This document shows, piece after piece, positions 20,831 to 34,600 of a stretch of 64,000 nt of DNA (the first letter of the stretch is position 1; each line of letters begins with the position of its first letter). The position numbers and the translations under genes are program-made. Source of the stretch: Theocolax elegans (lineage: Eukaryota > Arthropoda > Insecta > Hymenoptera > Cerocephalidae); assembly GCA_026168455.1 (NCBI GenBank), contig CM047427.1, forward strand, positions 37,576,905 to 37,640,904. The letters are read 5' to 3'. The notes under the pieces are model-generated. The model worked only from the letters and a program-made list of their open reading frames with translations. It was not told the DNA's origin and did no database searches.

Positions 20831-22390
20831 ACTAATCCTTACCAAAATATCAAGTGAATTAGATGCTTTTTATTCGAAACACGTTCGATTAAATTTTAAT
20901 CACAATATTATTAATTTAAATGTCAAAATTATTACCTCTGACCTTTTGTAGCATAAAAATAATACATAAACAGTTAATGAAGCACACAACAAGTTGGTTA
21001 CAGGATTGCAGCATTTTTAATTTAATGAATAGTCAAATCAAAATATAATAAAATCTATAATAAAATATTCTTTAATTAATAATAAATCTTTTTAATAAAT
21101 ATAAATAATAAATAAATAATAAATAAATAATAAAAATAACACTTTAACGAAAATTAAAACAAAAAATTTATTCTTTATAAAGTTTAATTCTTACAATTTA
21201 CACTTTTCAAAGATTTATTTGATACTTAGTAAAAGATTAAAACACAACTTTCACACTTTATTCTTTATGAAAAAGAAAGTTTTATTAATTGAACAAAAGT
21301 ATAAATATAAAATTAATGTACACTACCGCTCAAAAGTTTAAACTCAAATGGGAAAATTTACTCAAATCAATAGTTTTATAACTCCGATTAAAGAAAACTG
21401 CGGAAGTTTGTTTGAATGCTAATTTTAAGAATTTTATCAATATGTAGGTAAAATAAAAAAATTACTTTGATATTAAATTAAAAAATGAGATTCATACAGA
21501 TCAATAACTATTAGAAGTATAAAAAATACTTTTTTATTAAAGAAATTACAGATATAAATTCAATTCAATTATTGAACAAGCTTTTGCAGGTGTCTGTAAC
21601 ATTATTTGGACCGGAGACAAAACTTTGAAGTGAAGTCAATTGTTTCTTTTGTCAGCTTAAGCTTTTGAGCTGTGGTGTGTATCTATAAATGTTCTTAACA
21701 TGTATTATTAACCTAAAACTATTATAATAAACATAACCTATCCCTAAGCTTCCCAAAGGGTTCGACTCAAATACAAGTCTACATGTAACGGTAGAAGTGC
21801 TTCGTCGTAGCCGCAAGCGTTAAATATACGTCGTTCGCAAAACGGTATTGTTTAAATAATTTGGTAATTGTAATTGTAATTACACATTTTCTTACCGACT
21901 ACTCTGTGACATGCTTGAAGTTTGCACATAAAGGAAATTATGCGTTGTTTTAAGTTATTAGATAAACATTAAAGTAATTACCGAGTTAACACACTTTTGA
22001 GAAAAAAGAATACTTTAAGTAAACTTGAATGTCAGCCGTGACAGCACATTTATAGTAAACTTTAATTTTATTCAATATTTATTAATTAACATACCGAAAG
22101 TAATATTCAAGTATACTAGGAGAAAACTTTAAGTGGATTTTTATCTAAGTAATTAAGAAAATACATTTTATAACACATCACAAGCCATCTTCAAGTAATC
22201 TATAATAATACGTAAAACATATATTAAAATAAAGAATTTTAAATAAATTTTTGTAATGAACAACTTCAAGTAAACTGATAATACGTGAAACATACTCCAA
22301 GTTAAACAATCAAAAATTATTCCTCCATAATAAATAAAAAATAACAGAAAAGGATTTTTCTCTATATAGTAACATTATATAATAAATTTA

Positions 22391-22432
<42 letters not shown>
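22391..22432. repeat. (TA)n microsatellite
   Basis: About 40 bp of uninterrupted AT/TA. Confidence 0.9.
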
Positions 22433-22435
<3 letters not shown>

Positions 22436-23082
22436 AATAATTTATTTAAATATTATTTAAATATATGATAAACAAGTAAGGGTCAAAAATGTTATAATTA
22501 AAAGTGTAGATATAAATATTAAAGAAAAACAAAAAAAAATACAGCTGCCAATTAAATTGCACATTGCAATAGGTTGTTTCTTTGAATAGGAGATTATTTG
22601 ATAAGTTGTAACAAAATGTAACAACATTTTTAATAATTATATTTTCATTTAGTTAGAAATATGAATTGTATATTAACAAATTTTTACTGATTCTCAAATG
22701 TCTAACTATAATATTATTATAACAATTTAATTAGAAAAGTAATTAGTATAATTTATAATTCGATCCCATACTAATTTTGTAAAAAAAATAACTTCTAGTT
22801 TAACTTGCTCTAATGCAAAAGTAAAATGTGAATAGATAATCAACCTATCAGACACTTTCGATGAAGTAGATACCGTTAAAAAAGCAGCTATGATATAGTA
22901 TTTTGTGGTTGAATTTTTAAAAAAATCAGGGTAGCAATTTTAAAAATATAGTTAATTGAAACTGACAATTGTTAATGACTTATTATTAACACTTCTTTGC
23001 TAATCAAAAACATAGATATTCAAAATTGCAAAAAAAAACGCGAAATTAAAAATTTGGGGAATAATACTTGTTATTTCGAACG

Positions 23083-23092
23083 CTAGGTGGCG
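23083..23092 (+). promoter_or_regulatory. CTCF-like motif upstream of the SprT gene
   Basis: CTAGGTGGCG matches the core of the CTCF consensus (CCACTAGGTGGC) and lies about 110 bp before the SprT ATG. A reverse-oriented match lies at about 28134. Motif match only. Confidence 0.35.
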
Positions 23093-23199
23093 ACGACGTC
23101 GTTTTAGAAAATTCAAAAGCGAAGTAACCTCAATAAATTATATAATATGTTACCACGTCAAAAATTTTTGTCTTATATTTGTAAAATTAATATATATTA

Positions 23200-23826
23200 A
23201 TGATGAAAAGAAAGCGAGTAAACGAAAATGAACCTACGCAACATCGTGTTACACGATCGTGCAGCGGTGGCAGCACACTTCTAGAGGGTGTGCCGCTGCA
23301 ATCCCCTCACAGAATTAGCAGGTCCACCGCTGTACCTGATCTCAACGCAATGTTGCGCAGGTTTAATTCGTTATATTTTAACAACGAAGTTAAATGCTAT
23401 ACGGCTCGTTGGCTAAACGGGCAAACACGGTGTTCGGGTCTCTGCAACAGCAACACGCGGGAGCTTACGCTTAGTAGGCCGGTATTCTCGCTGTTGCCGT
23501 TCAGAGACACCGAAGAAACCCTACTACACGAGATGGTGCATGCTTGATTGTTCATCAATGGCAGGCACTCCGTCGACCATGACGGTCATGACGGAGTGTT
23601 TGCTGCCAAAATTGATGAAATTAATCGGGTTGGAGGATACAAGGTCACGATCGACCACGATGCGGCTGCAGCGGTAATTCGAAATTACCGCTGGAAATGC
23701 TCGGGGTGCGGTCTCCCTCGTACCTTCACCCGAAGCATTCAACCAAAGATGGATCATCCGTCTGGGTACCATGTTTGCCCGAATAACCAACGAGTCAAAA
23801 ACATATTTTGGAAAATTGTAAAATAA
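23200..23826 (+). pseudogene. SPRTN: Spartan-like (SprT) metalloprotease gene with one in-frame stop
   Basis: Single-exon frame of about 208 codons broken once by TGA at 23545-23547. Spartan proteases cut proteins crosslinked to DNA during replication. The N-terminal 40 residues are basic. A SprT domain follows (LNAMLRRFNSLYFNNEV, then the zinc site ETLLHEMVHA, residues about 106-115). The stop comes directly after HA, where family members usually have an aromatic or aliphatic residue; TGG to TGA is the simplest explanation. Reading on, DHDGHDGVF supplies the third zinc ligand region, and YRWKCSGCGL...HVCPNN resembles the SprT zinc ribbon. No frameshift anywhere. An A-rich tail after an AATAAA (about 23825-23860) hints at a retrocopy, yet promoter-like sequence lies upstream. 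The C-terminal PCNA- and ubiquitin-binding motifs of full Spartan are absent. Confidence 0.8.
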
Positions 23827-23904
23827 ATACCAAAATAAATAAACAAAAAAAAAACAAAAAGAAATTACGGCCCCGGCCGATTTTTTTTCGTCGCCCCGGC
23901 AAAA

Positions 23905-26868
23905 TTTTCGATTTTTCCCAAGATATTTGTAACTAAAGCACAACGGTGCAAAACCTAAAATCCGATTCTTGATTATAACCTAACTTTCTCCCTACGACAG
24001 CAAATATTCGAGTATTTCCGACTCTATATGCCTTCCTATGTATCCATGGGGCAATTCTAAAGGTTAGGTACCTACTGCAAAATCGCGAAATTCGCGTTAT
24101 TTCCTGAGATATTTGTTTTTTAGCACAACAGCAAAAAACTTAATAACCGATTCTTGATTATAACCTAACTTTCTCCCTACGACAGCAAATATTCAAGTAT
24201 TTCCGACTCTATATGCCTTCCTATGTATCCATGGGGCAATTCCGAAGGTTAGGTACCTACTAAGAAATCGCAAAATTTTCATTATTTCCCGAGATATTTG
24301 TTATTTAAGCACAACGGCTAAAAACTTAAAAACCGATTCTTGATTATCACCTAATTTCTCCCTACGACAGCAAATATTCAAGTATTTCCGACTCGTTATG
24401 CGTTCCTATGTATCCGCAGGGCAATTCCGAAGGTTAGGTACCTACTGAAAAAACGCGAAATTCGCGTTATTTCCCGAGATATTTGTGATTTAAGCACAAT
24501 GGCGAAAAACTTAAAAACCGATTGTTGATTATAACCTAACTTTCTCCCTACGACAGCAAATATTAAAGTATTTCCGACTCGTTATGCGTTCCTATGTATC
24601 CGCGGGGCAATTCCGAAGGTTAGGTACCTACTGAGAAAACGCGAAATTCGCGTTATTTCCCGAGATATTTGTGATTTAAGCACAACGGCGAAAAACTTAA
24701 AAACCGATTGTTGATTATAACCTAATCCGACTCTATATGCCTTCCTATGTATCCATGGGGCAATTCCGAAGGTTAGGTACCTACTAAGAACATCGCAAAA
24801 TTTTCATTATTTCCCGAGATATTTTGTTATTTAAGCACAACGGCTAAAAACTTAAAACCGATTCTTGATTATCACCTAATTTCTCCCTACGACAGCAAAT
24901 ATTCAAGTATTTCCGACTCGTTATGCGTTCCTATGTATCCGCAGGGCAATTCCGAAGGTTAGGTACCTACTGAAAAACGCGAAATTCGCGTTATTTCCCG
25001 AGATATTTGTGATTTAAGCACAAATGGCGAAAAACTTAAAAACAGATTGGTTTTATTGATAACCTAACTTTCTCCCTACGACACACATATTAAAGGATTA
25101 TCGCTCGTTATGCTTGCGAGGTATCCGCGGGGCAATTCCGAAGGTTAGGTACCTACTGAGAAAACGCGAAATTCGCGTTATTTCCCGAGATATTTGTGAT
25201 TTAAGCACAACGGCGAAAAACTTAAAAACCGATTGTTGATTAAACCTAATTTCTCCTACGACAGCAAATATTAAGTATTTCCGATTATCTTCCTATGTAT
25301 CCATGGTAAGAGAAAAAACGCGAAATTCGCGTTATTTCCCGAGATATTTGTGATTTAAGCACAATGGCGAAAAACTTAAAAACCGATTGTTGATTATAAC
25401 CTAACTTTCTCCCTACGACAGCAAATATTAAAGTATTTCCGACTCGTTATGCGTTCCTATGTATCCGCGGGGCAATTCCGAAGGTTAGGTACCTACTGAG
25501 AAACGCGAAATTCGCGTTATTTCCGAGATATTTGTGATTTAAGCACAACGGCGAAAACTTAAAACCGATTGTTGATTATAACCTAACTTTCTCCCTACGA
25601 CAGTATTTCCGACGCGTTAGTGCGTTCCTATGTATCCGCGGGGGCAATTCCGAAGGTTAGGTACCTACTGAGAAAACGCGACAATTCGCGTTAGTTTCCC
25701 GAGATATTTGTGATTTAATCACAATGGCGAACAACTTAAAAACCGATTGTTGATTATAACCTAACTTTCTCCCTACCGACAGCAAATATTAAAGTATTTC
25801 CGACTCGTATATGCTTCCTATGTATCCCTGGGGCAATTCCGAAGGTTAGGTACCTACTGAAGAAAATCGCGAAAATTTCCGTTATTTCCCGAGATATTTG
25901 TGATTTAAGCACAACGGCGAAAAACTTAAAAACCGATTGTTGATTATAACCTAATTTCTCCCTACGACAGCAAATATTCAAGTATTTCCGACTCGTTATG
26001 CGTTCCTATGTATCCGCAGGGCAATTCCGAAGGTTAGGTACCTACTGAAAAAACACGAAATTCGCGTTATTTCCCGAGATATTTGTGATTTAAGCACAAT
26101 GGCGAAAAACTTAAAAACCGATTGTTGATTATAACCTAACTTTCTCCCTACGACAGCAAATATTAAAGTATTTCCGACTCGTTATGCGTTCCTATGTATC
26201 CGCGGGGCAATTCCGAAGGTTAGGTACCTACTGAAAAAACGCGAAATTCGCGTTATTTCCCGAGATATTTGTGATTTAAGCACAATGGCGAAAAACTTAA
26301 AAACCGATTGTTGATTATAACCTAACTTTCTCCCTACGACAGCAAATATTAAAGTATTTCCGACTCGTTATGCGTTCCTATGTATCCGCGGGGCAATTCC
26401 GAAGGTTAGGTACCTACTGAGAAAACGCGAAATTCGCGTTATTTCCCGAGATATTTGTGATTTAAGCACAACGGCGAAAAACTTAAAAACCGATTGTTGA
26501 TTATAACCTAATTTCTCCCTACGACAGCAAATATTCAAGTATTTCCGACTCGTTATGCGTTCCTATGTATCCGCAGGGCAATTCCGAAGGTTAGGTACCT
26601 ACTGAAAAAACACGAAATTCGCGTTATTTCCCGAGATATTTGTATTTTAGCACAACAGCGAAAAACTTAATAACCGATTCTTGATTATAACCTAACTTTC
26701 TCCCTACGACAGCAAATATTCAAGTATTTCCGACTCTATATGCCTTCCTATGTATCCGCAGGGCAATTCTGAAGGTTAGGTACCTACTGAGAAAACGCAA
26801 AATTCGCGTTATTTCCCGAGATATTTGTGATTTAAGCACAACGGTGCAAAACTTAAAATCCGATTAAA
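23905..26868. repeat. ~186-bp satellite array, about 16 copies
   Basis: Head-to-tail copies of a unit containing CCGAAGGTTAGGTACCTACT, a near-palindrome ACGCGAAATTCGCGT and GAGATATTTGTGATTTAAGC. The GGTTAGGTACC word recurs at about 24061, 24247, 24431, 24617, 24770, 24956 and onward to 26772, so the period is about 186 bp with one shortened unit. Copies between 24720 and 25880 have many single-base gaps and partial deletions; the others are very alike. No coding potential. The array starts just after the SprT gene. Confidence 0.95.
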
Positions 26869-26879
26869 CTAAAGACCTA

Positions 26880-27920
26880 ATGGGCTCAAATTATTAAATA
26901 ATTAATTTTGTTTATAAAAAAATAGAAAAATTGATAATTATTCGAGTCCGTCATGTCCTTTCAATTGGTTACTGAGGGTCAACAAGAGATTATAACAAAC
27001 GTTCGATGTTATTATGTACAAAACTAATAAAATAGACGCGATAACTTGCTACAGTAAAAAATTGATTTTTTTTTAATTAATTTTCGGTTTTTTTATATTT
27101 ATTATACTGAATATTACAACTTATACTGCTGCTCCGTTAAAAGTGGCTAAAGATCATAATTGAAATAAGTAACTCGTTATCCATTTTACATATATTCATT
27201 CTGTAGACTCAAATAAAGAATTAGTGGCAACTTAAAAAATTGCAGGCCAGTTATTTCGTCCTGTTATCTTTACAGTTTATCACCAGTAAATTAATTAATA
27301 AAGAATCTCTTAAATCTACAATGTCCCAAATTTATTGCCTAAATATGTCTTTATTCTGTAGGCCTACGAAAAAAAAATTTTGACAATTTTGAAAAATGTC
27401 GTCTAGTTACTTGTCCTCTTAGCTTTATGATTTATCACCAGTAAAATAATTGATAACGAAATCTCTCAAATGTACATATTTGCCCAGTCATCAAATTTAA
27501 TCCAGTTATATTATTATGTACATTAACACCCATTGATCTAAGGGAAATTTTGGCAGTTTTATTGATATTTTGATTTTGATTTTTAACAATTTTTAATGTC
27601 AGGCTTCAAACATGGATTGAGATGATGTTGTTGCCAGAGTTATAGTGTTTCAAATCTATTAGGCATAAATTAATTGGTCCTAAGAGTTGAAAATAATTAC
27701 AAATATATAAAAAATGTGCGGTTAAAATTTTTTAAGTGCCTCGAAGTTTCACAAACTTATGCACAAGAAAAAATGCTGCGTCCAAGTAGATATTTTATTT
27801 TACGTAAAAAAAAAGTTAAACTTAGGAAGCTCTTTTCAGTTCCACAGGTGCAATAACCATATTAGCTCTCCTCACAGCTCAATACAAATTTAGATACTAT
27901 TTTTAATTAAATATTAATAC
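26880..27920. other. AT-rich spacer
   Basis: No gene recognised. Short frames such as 27674-27856 lack any recognisable motif. Confidence 0.5.
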
Positions 27921-27931
27921 TTATTTCTTAC

Positions 27932-28109
27932 CTAGTACTTTCCTTATTTTTAGTTTTATAATTGAATCCATCCAACTGCAGCCCTCGCAAGCGTACTTCC
28001 TCCACTTTTTAATCGTAATAAAACAAATGAAAGTCATTTTACATTTTGCAGATAAAAAATTGGAAATCGCGCTCCTTAAAGCACCTTCTGTTATCATATG
28101 TGTATGCAT
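27932..28109 (-). CDS. Candidate first coding exon, unrecognised product
   Basis: Minus strand: ATG at 28109 opens a 59-codon frame (MHTHMITEGALRSAISNF...) that runs to a consensus donor, CTAG|GTAAGA (27928-27931). A CTCF-like motif lies 25 bp upstream. The peptide contains KWRKYACEGCSWMDS, with two Cys that might belong to a zinc site. I could not find a convincing second exon. It may equally be chance. Confidence 0.3.
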
Positions 28110-28133
28110 CTCTAACTTTACATATATGAAATG

Positions 28134-28147
28134 AGCGCCCTCTAGTA
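28134..28147 (-). promoter_or_regulatory. CTCF-like motif, reverse orientation
   Basis: AGCGCCCTCTAGTA resembles the CTCF core read on the minus strand. It faces the 23083 site across the SprT gene and the 186-bp satellite. Confidence 0.3.
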
Positions 28148-28689
28148 CGCTTTGTAGCGCGCGAAGTTTAAAACTCTAAAATTTACACAATTAAAAATTG
28201 TAAATCAACATAATATTAAAATTTTATAAGTGAAATTGTGAATTTTTCTGTAAAAAACCCCTTATACTGTAAAAAATATTTAGTGAATGTCATTTTTTAT
28301 GAGTCCATTGTGATCGCATTGATACGAGGATAAATTTACCACTATTACAAATTTTTTAAAGAGTCGTTTTTTATTAGTTTTTTGGCTTGGAAGTTTCAGT
28401 AGTCCGCGTACGTACGTACGTACAACTTTTTAAACATACATTTTACCATTAATTATTACAATTGCACAACCGATAATTAATTTTGTTGTCAACAATTAAT
28501 TGTCGTGGTGCCAGGTATAAACTGTATGTATTCAAAAATTATAATAAATATATATTATTTGTAATATTAATAACAAATTATATTTAGAAATATATCTAAA
28601 ATAAGCATTTTTCTGTGAATTCCCATTTTACTGTAAATAATTATATAAATAAACAATATCTTTTTTAGACTTTATGTGTCCCTGGAATT

Positions 28690-31600
28690 ATGACAAACAG
28701 TTCCTAGATCTTTCGGGAATTTCGGAGGAAATTCGGGATGAGTCGACTAATTACGGGGTTTCCTGGATATTTCGGGAATTTCTGAAATATTTGAAATATT
28801 TCAGAAAGACTCTACTAATTACGGGATATCCTGGATATTTCGGGAATATCTGAGGAAATTCGTGATGACTCTACCAATTACGGAATTTCCTCGATCTTTC
28901 GGGAATTCCTGAGGTATTTCGGGATGACGCTACTAATTACGGGAATTTCTGGATATTTCGGGAATTTCTGGAAAAATTCGGGATGACTACTAATTACGGG
29001 ATTTCTTGGATATTTCGGGAATTTCTGAAATATTTCAGAAAGACTCCACTAATGACGGAATTTTCTGGATATTTCGGGAATATATGAGGAAATTCGTGAT
29101 GACTCTACCAATTACGGGAATTCCTGGATCTTTCGGGAATTTCTGAGGTATTTCGGGATGACGCTACTAATTACGGGATTTCCTGGATATTTCGAGAACA
29201 TCTGAGGAAATTCGTGATGACTCTACCAAATACGGGATTTCCTAGATCTTTCGGGAATTCCTGAGGTATTTCGAGATGACGCTACCAATTACGGGAATTT
29301 CTGGATATTTCGGGAATTTCTCAAATATTTCATAAAGACTCCACTAATTACGGGATTTTTGGGATATTTCGGGAATTTCTGAGGTATTTCTGGATCACTC
29401 TACTAATTATGGGATATCCAGGATCTTTCGGGAATTGCTAAGGTATTTCGGGATGACGTTACTAATTACGGAATTTCCTGGATATTTCGGGAATTTCTGA
29501 AATATTTCAGAAAGACTCTACTAATTACGGAATTTCCTGGATATTTCGGGAATTTCTGAGGTATTTCTGGATCACTCTACTAATTACGGGATTTCCATGA
29601 TATTTCGGAAATTTCTGAGTAAATTCGGGATAACACCAATAATAACGGGATTTTCTGGAAATTTCGGGAATTTCTGAAATATTTCAGCAAGACTCCACTA
29701 ATTACGGGATTTTTTGGATATTTCGGGAATATCTGAGGAAATTCGTGATGATTCTACCAATTACGGGATTTCCAGGATCTTTCGGGAATTGCTGAGGTAT
29801 TTCGGGATGACGCTACTAATTACGGAATTTCCTGGATATTTCGGGAATTTCTGAGGTATTTCTGGATCACTCTACTAATTACGGGATTTCCTGGATAATT
29901 CGGGAATTTCTGAAATATTTCAGAAAGACTCCACTAATTACGGAATTTCCTGGATATTTCGGGAATTTCTGAGGTATTTCTGGATCACTCTACTAAATAC
30001 GGGATTTCCAGGATATTTCGGAAATTTCTGAGTAAATTCGGGATAACTCTACAAAATAAAGGGATTTCCTGGATAATTCGGGAATTTCTGAAATATTTCA
30101 GAAAGACTCCACTAATTACGGAATTTCCTGGATATTTCGGGAATTTCTGAGGTATTTCTGGATCACTCTACTTATTACGAGATTTCCAGGATATTTCGGA
30201 AATTTCTGAGTAAATTCGGGATAACACCAATAATAACGGGATTTTCTGGAAATTTCTGGAATTTCTGAAAATTTCGGGATGACTAATAATTACGGGATTT
30301 TCTGGATATTTCTGAAATATCTGAGGAATTTCGTGACGATTCTACCAATTACGAGATTTCCTGGATCTTTCGGTAATTGCTGAGGTATTTCAAAAAAAAC
30401 TCCACTAATTATGGTGTTTCCTGGATATTTCGAGAATTTCTGAAATATTTCAGCAAGACTCCACTAATTACGGTATTTCCTGGATATTTGGGGAATTTCT
30501 GAGGTATTTCTGGATAACTATACTAATTGCGGGATTTCCAGGATATTTTGGGAATTTCTGAGATATTTTGTAATGTCGCTACTAATGACGGGATTTCCTT
30601 GATATTTCGGGAATATCTGAGGAAATTCGTGATGACTTTACCAATTACGGGATTTCCTGGATCTTTCGGGAATTTCTGAGGAAATTCGGGATAACACCAA
30701 TAATAACGGAATTTCCTGGATATTTCGGGAATTTCTGAGGTATTTCTGGATAACTCTACTAAATAAGGGATTTCCTGGATATTTCGGGAATTTCTGTAAT
30801 ATTTCAGAAAGACTCCACTAATTATGGTATTTCCTGGATATTTCGGGAATACCTGTGGAAATTCGGGATGAATCTACCGATTACGGGATTTCCTGGATAA
30901 TTCGGGAATTTCTGAAATATTTCAGAAAGACTCCACTAATTACGGAATTTCCTGGATATTTCGGGAATTTCTGAGGTATTTCTGGATCACTCTACTAAAT
31001 ACGGGATTTCCAGGATATTTCGGAAATTTCTGAGTAAATTCGGGATAACTCTACAAATTAAGGGATTTCCTGGATAATTCGGGAATTTCTGAAATATTTC
31101 AGAAAGACTCCACTAATTACGGAATTTCCTGGATATTTCGGGAATTTCTGAGGTATTTCTGGATCACTCTACTAATTATGGGATTTCCAGGAAATTTCGG
31201 AAATTTCTGAGTAAATTCGGGATAACACCAATAATAACGGGATTTTCTGGAAATTTCGGGAATTTCTAAAAAAATTCGGGATGACTAATAATTACGGGAT
31301 TTTCTGGATATTTCGGGAACATCTGAGGAATTTCGTGACGATTCTACTAATTACGAGATTTCCTGGATCTTTCGGTAATTGCTGAGGTATTTCAAAAAAA
31401 ACTCCACTAATTATGGTATTTCCTGGATATTTCGAGAATTTCTGTGGTATTTTTGGATAACTCTACAAATTAAGGGATTTCCTGGATATTTGGGGAATTT
31501 CTGAGGTATTTCTGGATAACTATACTAATTACGGGATTTCCAGGATATTTCGGGAATTTCTGAGATATTTTGTAATGTCGCTACTAATGACGGGATTTCC

Positions 31601-34600
31601 TTGATATTTCGAGAATATCTGAGGAAATTCGTGATGACTCTACCAATTACGGGATTTCCTGGATCTTTCGGGAATTTTTGAGGAAATTCGGGATAACACC
31701 AATAATAACGGAATTTACTGGATATTTCGGGAATTTCTGAGGTATTTCTGGATAAATCTACTAAATAAGGGATTTCCTGGATATTTCGGGAATTTCTGAA
31801 ATATTTCAGAAAGACTCCACTAATTATGGTATTTCCTGGATATTTCGGGAATACCTGAGGAAATTCGGGATGAATCTATCAATTACGGGATTTCCTGGAT
31901 CTTTTGGGAATTCCGAGGTATTTCGGGATGATTCTACCTATTACGGGATTTCCAGGATATTTCGGGAATTTCTGAGATATTTTGGAATGTCGCTACTAAT
32001 TACGGGATTTCCTGGATATTTCGGGAATTTGTGAAATATTTCAGAAAGACTCCACTAATTACGGAATTTCCTGGATATTTCAGGAATTTCTGAGGTATTT
32101 CTGGATCACTCTACTAAATACGGGATTTCCAGCATATTTCGGAAATTTCTGAGGAATTTCTGGATAACTCTACAAATCAAGGGATTTCCTGGATATTTCG
32201 GGAATTTCTGAGGTATTTCGAATTTCTCCACTAATTGTGGTATTTCCTGGATATTTCGGAAATTTCTGATTTATTTCGGGATGACGCTACTAATTACGGG
32301 ATTTCCTGGATATTTCGGCAATTTCTGAGGTATTTCTGGATTACTCTACAAATTAAGGGATTTCCTGGATAATTCGGGAATTTCTGAAATATTTCAGAAA
32401 GACTCCACTAATTACGGAATTTCCTGGATATTTCGGGAATTTCTGAGGTATTTCTGGATCACTCTACTTATTACGGGATTTCCAGGATATTTCGGAAATT
32501 TCTGAGTAAATTCGGGATAACACCAATAATAACGGGATTTTCTGGAAATTTCTGGAATTTCTGAAAATTTCGGGATGACTAATAATTACGGGATTTTCTG
32601 GATATTTCTGGAATATCTGAGGAATTTCGTGACGATTCTACCAATTACGAGATTTCCTGGATCTTTCGGTAATTGCTGAGGTATTTCAAAAAAAACTCCA
32701 CTAATTATGGTGTTTCCTGGATATTTCGAGAATTTCTGTGGTATTTTTGGATAACTCTACAAATTAAGGGATTTCCTGGATATTTGGGGAATTTCTGAGG
32801 TATTTCTGGATAACTATACTAATTACGGGATTCCAGGATATTTCGAGAATTTCTGAGATATTTTGGAATGACGCTACTAATTACGGGATTTCCTTGATAT
32901 TTCGGGAATATCTGAGGAAATTCGTGATGACTCTACCAATTACGGGATTTTCTGGATCTTTCGGGAATTTCTGAGGAAATTCGGGATAACACCAATAATA
33001 ACGGATTTTCCTGGATATTTCGGAAATTTCTGAGGTATTTCTGGATAACTCTACTAAATAAGAGATTTCCTGGATATTTCGGGAATTTCTGAAATATTTC
33101 AGAAAAACTCCACTAATTACGGGATTTTCTGGATATTTCGAGAATATCTGAGGAATTTCGTGATGACTAATAATTACGGAATTTCCTGGATCTTTCGGGA
33201 ATTCCTGAGGTATTTCGAGATGACGCTACCAATTACGGGAATTTCTGGATATTTCGGGAATTTCTCAAATATTTCATAAAGACTCCACTAATTACGGGAT
33301 TTTCTGGATATTTCGGGAATATCTGAGGAATTTCGTGATGATTCTACCAATTACGGGATTTCCTGGATCTTTCGGTAATTGCTGAGGTATTTAAAAAAAA
33401 ACTCCACTAATTATGGTATTTCCTGAATATTTCGAGAATTTCTGTGGTATTTTTGGATAACTCTACAAATTAAGGGATTTCCTGGATATTTCGGGAATTT
33501 CTGAGGTATTTCTGGATAACTCTACTAATTACGGGATTTCCAGGATATTTCGGGAATTGCTGAGATATTGTGGAATGACGCTACTAATTACGGGATTTCC
33601 TTGATATTTCGGGAATATCTGCGGAAATTCGTGATGTCTCTACCAATTACGGGATTTCCTGGATCTTTCGGGAATTTCTGAGGAAATTCGGGATAACACC
33701 AATAATAACGGAATTTCCTGGATATTTCGGGAATTTCTGAGGTATTTCTGGATAACTCTACTAAATAAGGGATTTCCTGGATATTTCGGGAATTTCTGAA
33801 ATATTTCAGCAAGACTCCACTAATTATGGTATTTCCTGGATATTTCGGGAATATCTGAGGAAATTCGGGATGAATCTACCAATTACGGGATTTCCTGGAT
33901 CTTTTGGGAATTCCGAGGTACTTCGGGATGATTCTACCAATTACGGGATTTCCTGGATATTACGCGAATTTCTGTGGAAATTCGGGATGAATCTACTAAT
34001 TACGGAATTTCCCTTATATTTCGGGAATTTCTGAAATATTTCAGAGAAACTCGACTAATTACGGGATTTCCTGGATATTTCGGGAATTTCTGAGGAATTT
34101 CTGGATAACTCTACAAATTAAGGGATTTCCTGGATATTTCGGGAATGTCTGATATATTTCGAAATGTCTCCACTAATTGTGGTATTTCCTGGATATTTCG
34201 GAAATTTCTGATTTATTTCGGGATGACGCTACTAATTACGGGATTTCCTTGATATTTCGGGAATTTCTGAGGTATTTCGAAATGTCTCCATTAATTGTGG
34301 AATTTCCTGGATATTTCGGGAATTTCTGAGGTATTTCGAAATGTCTCCATTAATTGTGGAATTTCCTGGATATTTCGGGAATTTCTGAAATATTTAAAAA
34401 AAAAACTCCACTAATTAAGGGATTTCCTGGATATTTCGGGAATTTCTGAGGTATTTCGAAATGTCTCCACTAATTGTGGAATTTCCAGGATATTTCGGGA
34501 ATTTATGAGGTATTTCGGGATGACGCTACAAGTTACGGGATTTCCTAGAAATTGTGGAAATTGCTGAAATATTTCAGAAAGACTCCACTAATTACGGGAT

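Larger units (their letters stand above)
20091..23080. other. AT-rich gene-poor region
   Basis: Contains four to five degenerate ~40-bp repeats with GATTGATT and ATTAAATTTAATTTAATTC words (20590-20830) and a (TA)n run (22391-22432). There are no convincing exons on either strand. Confidence 0.6.

Noticed and set aside
33588..33812. 74-codon frame in the 59-bp satellite
   Set aside because: Pure satellite translation; 59 is not a multiple of three, so no repeat protein is maintained.
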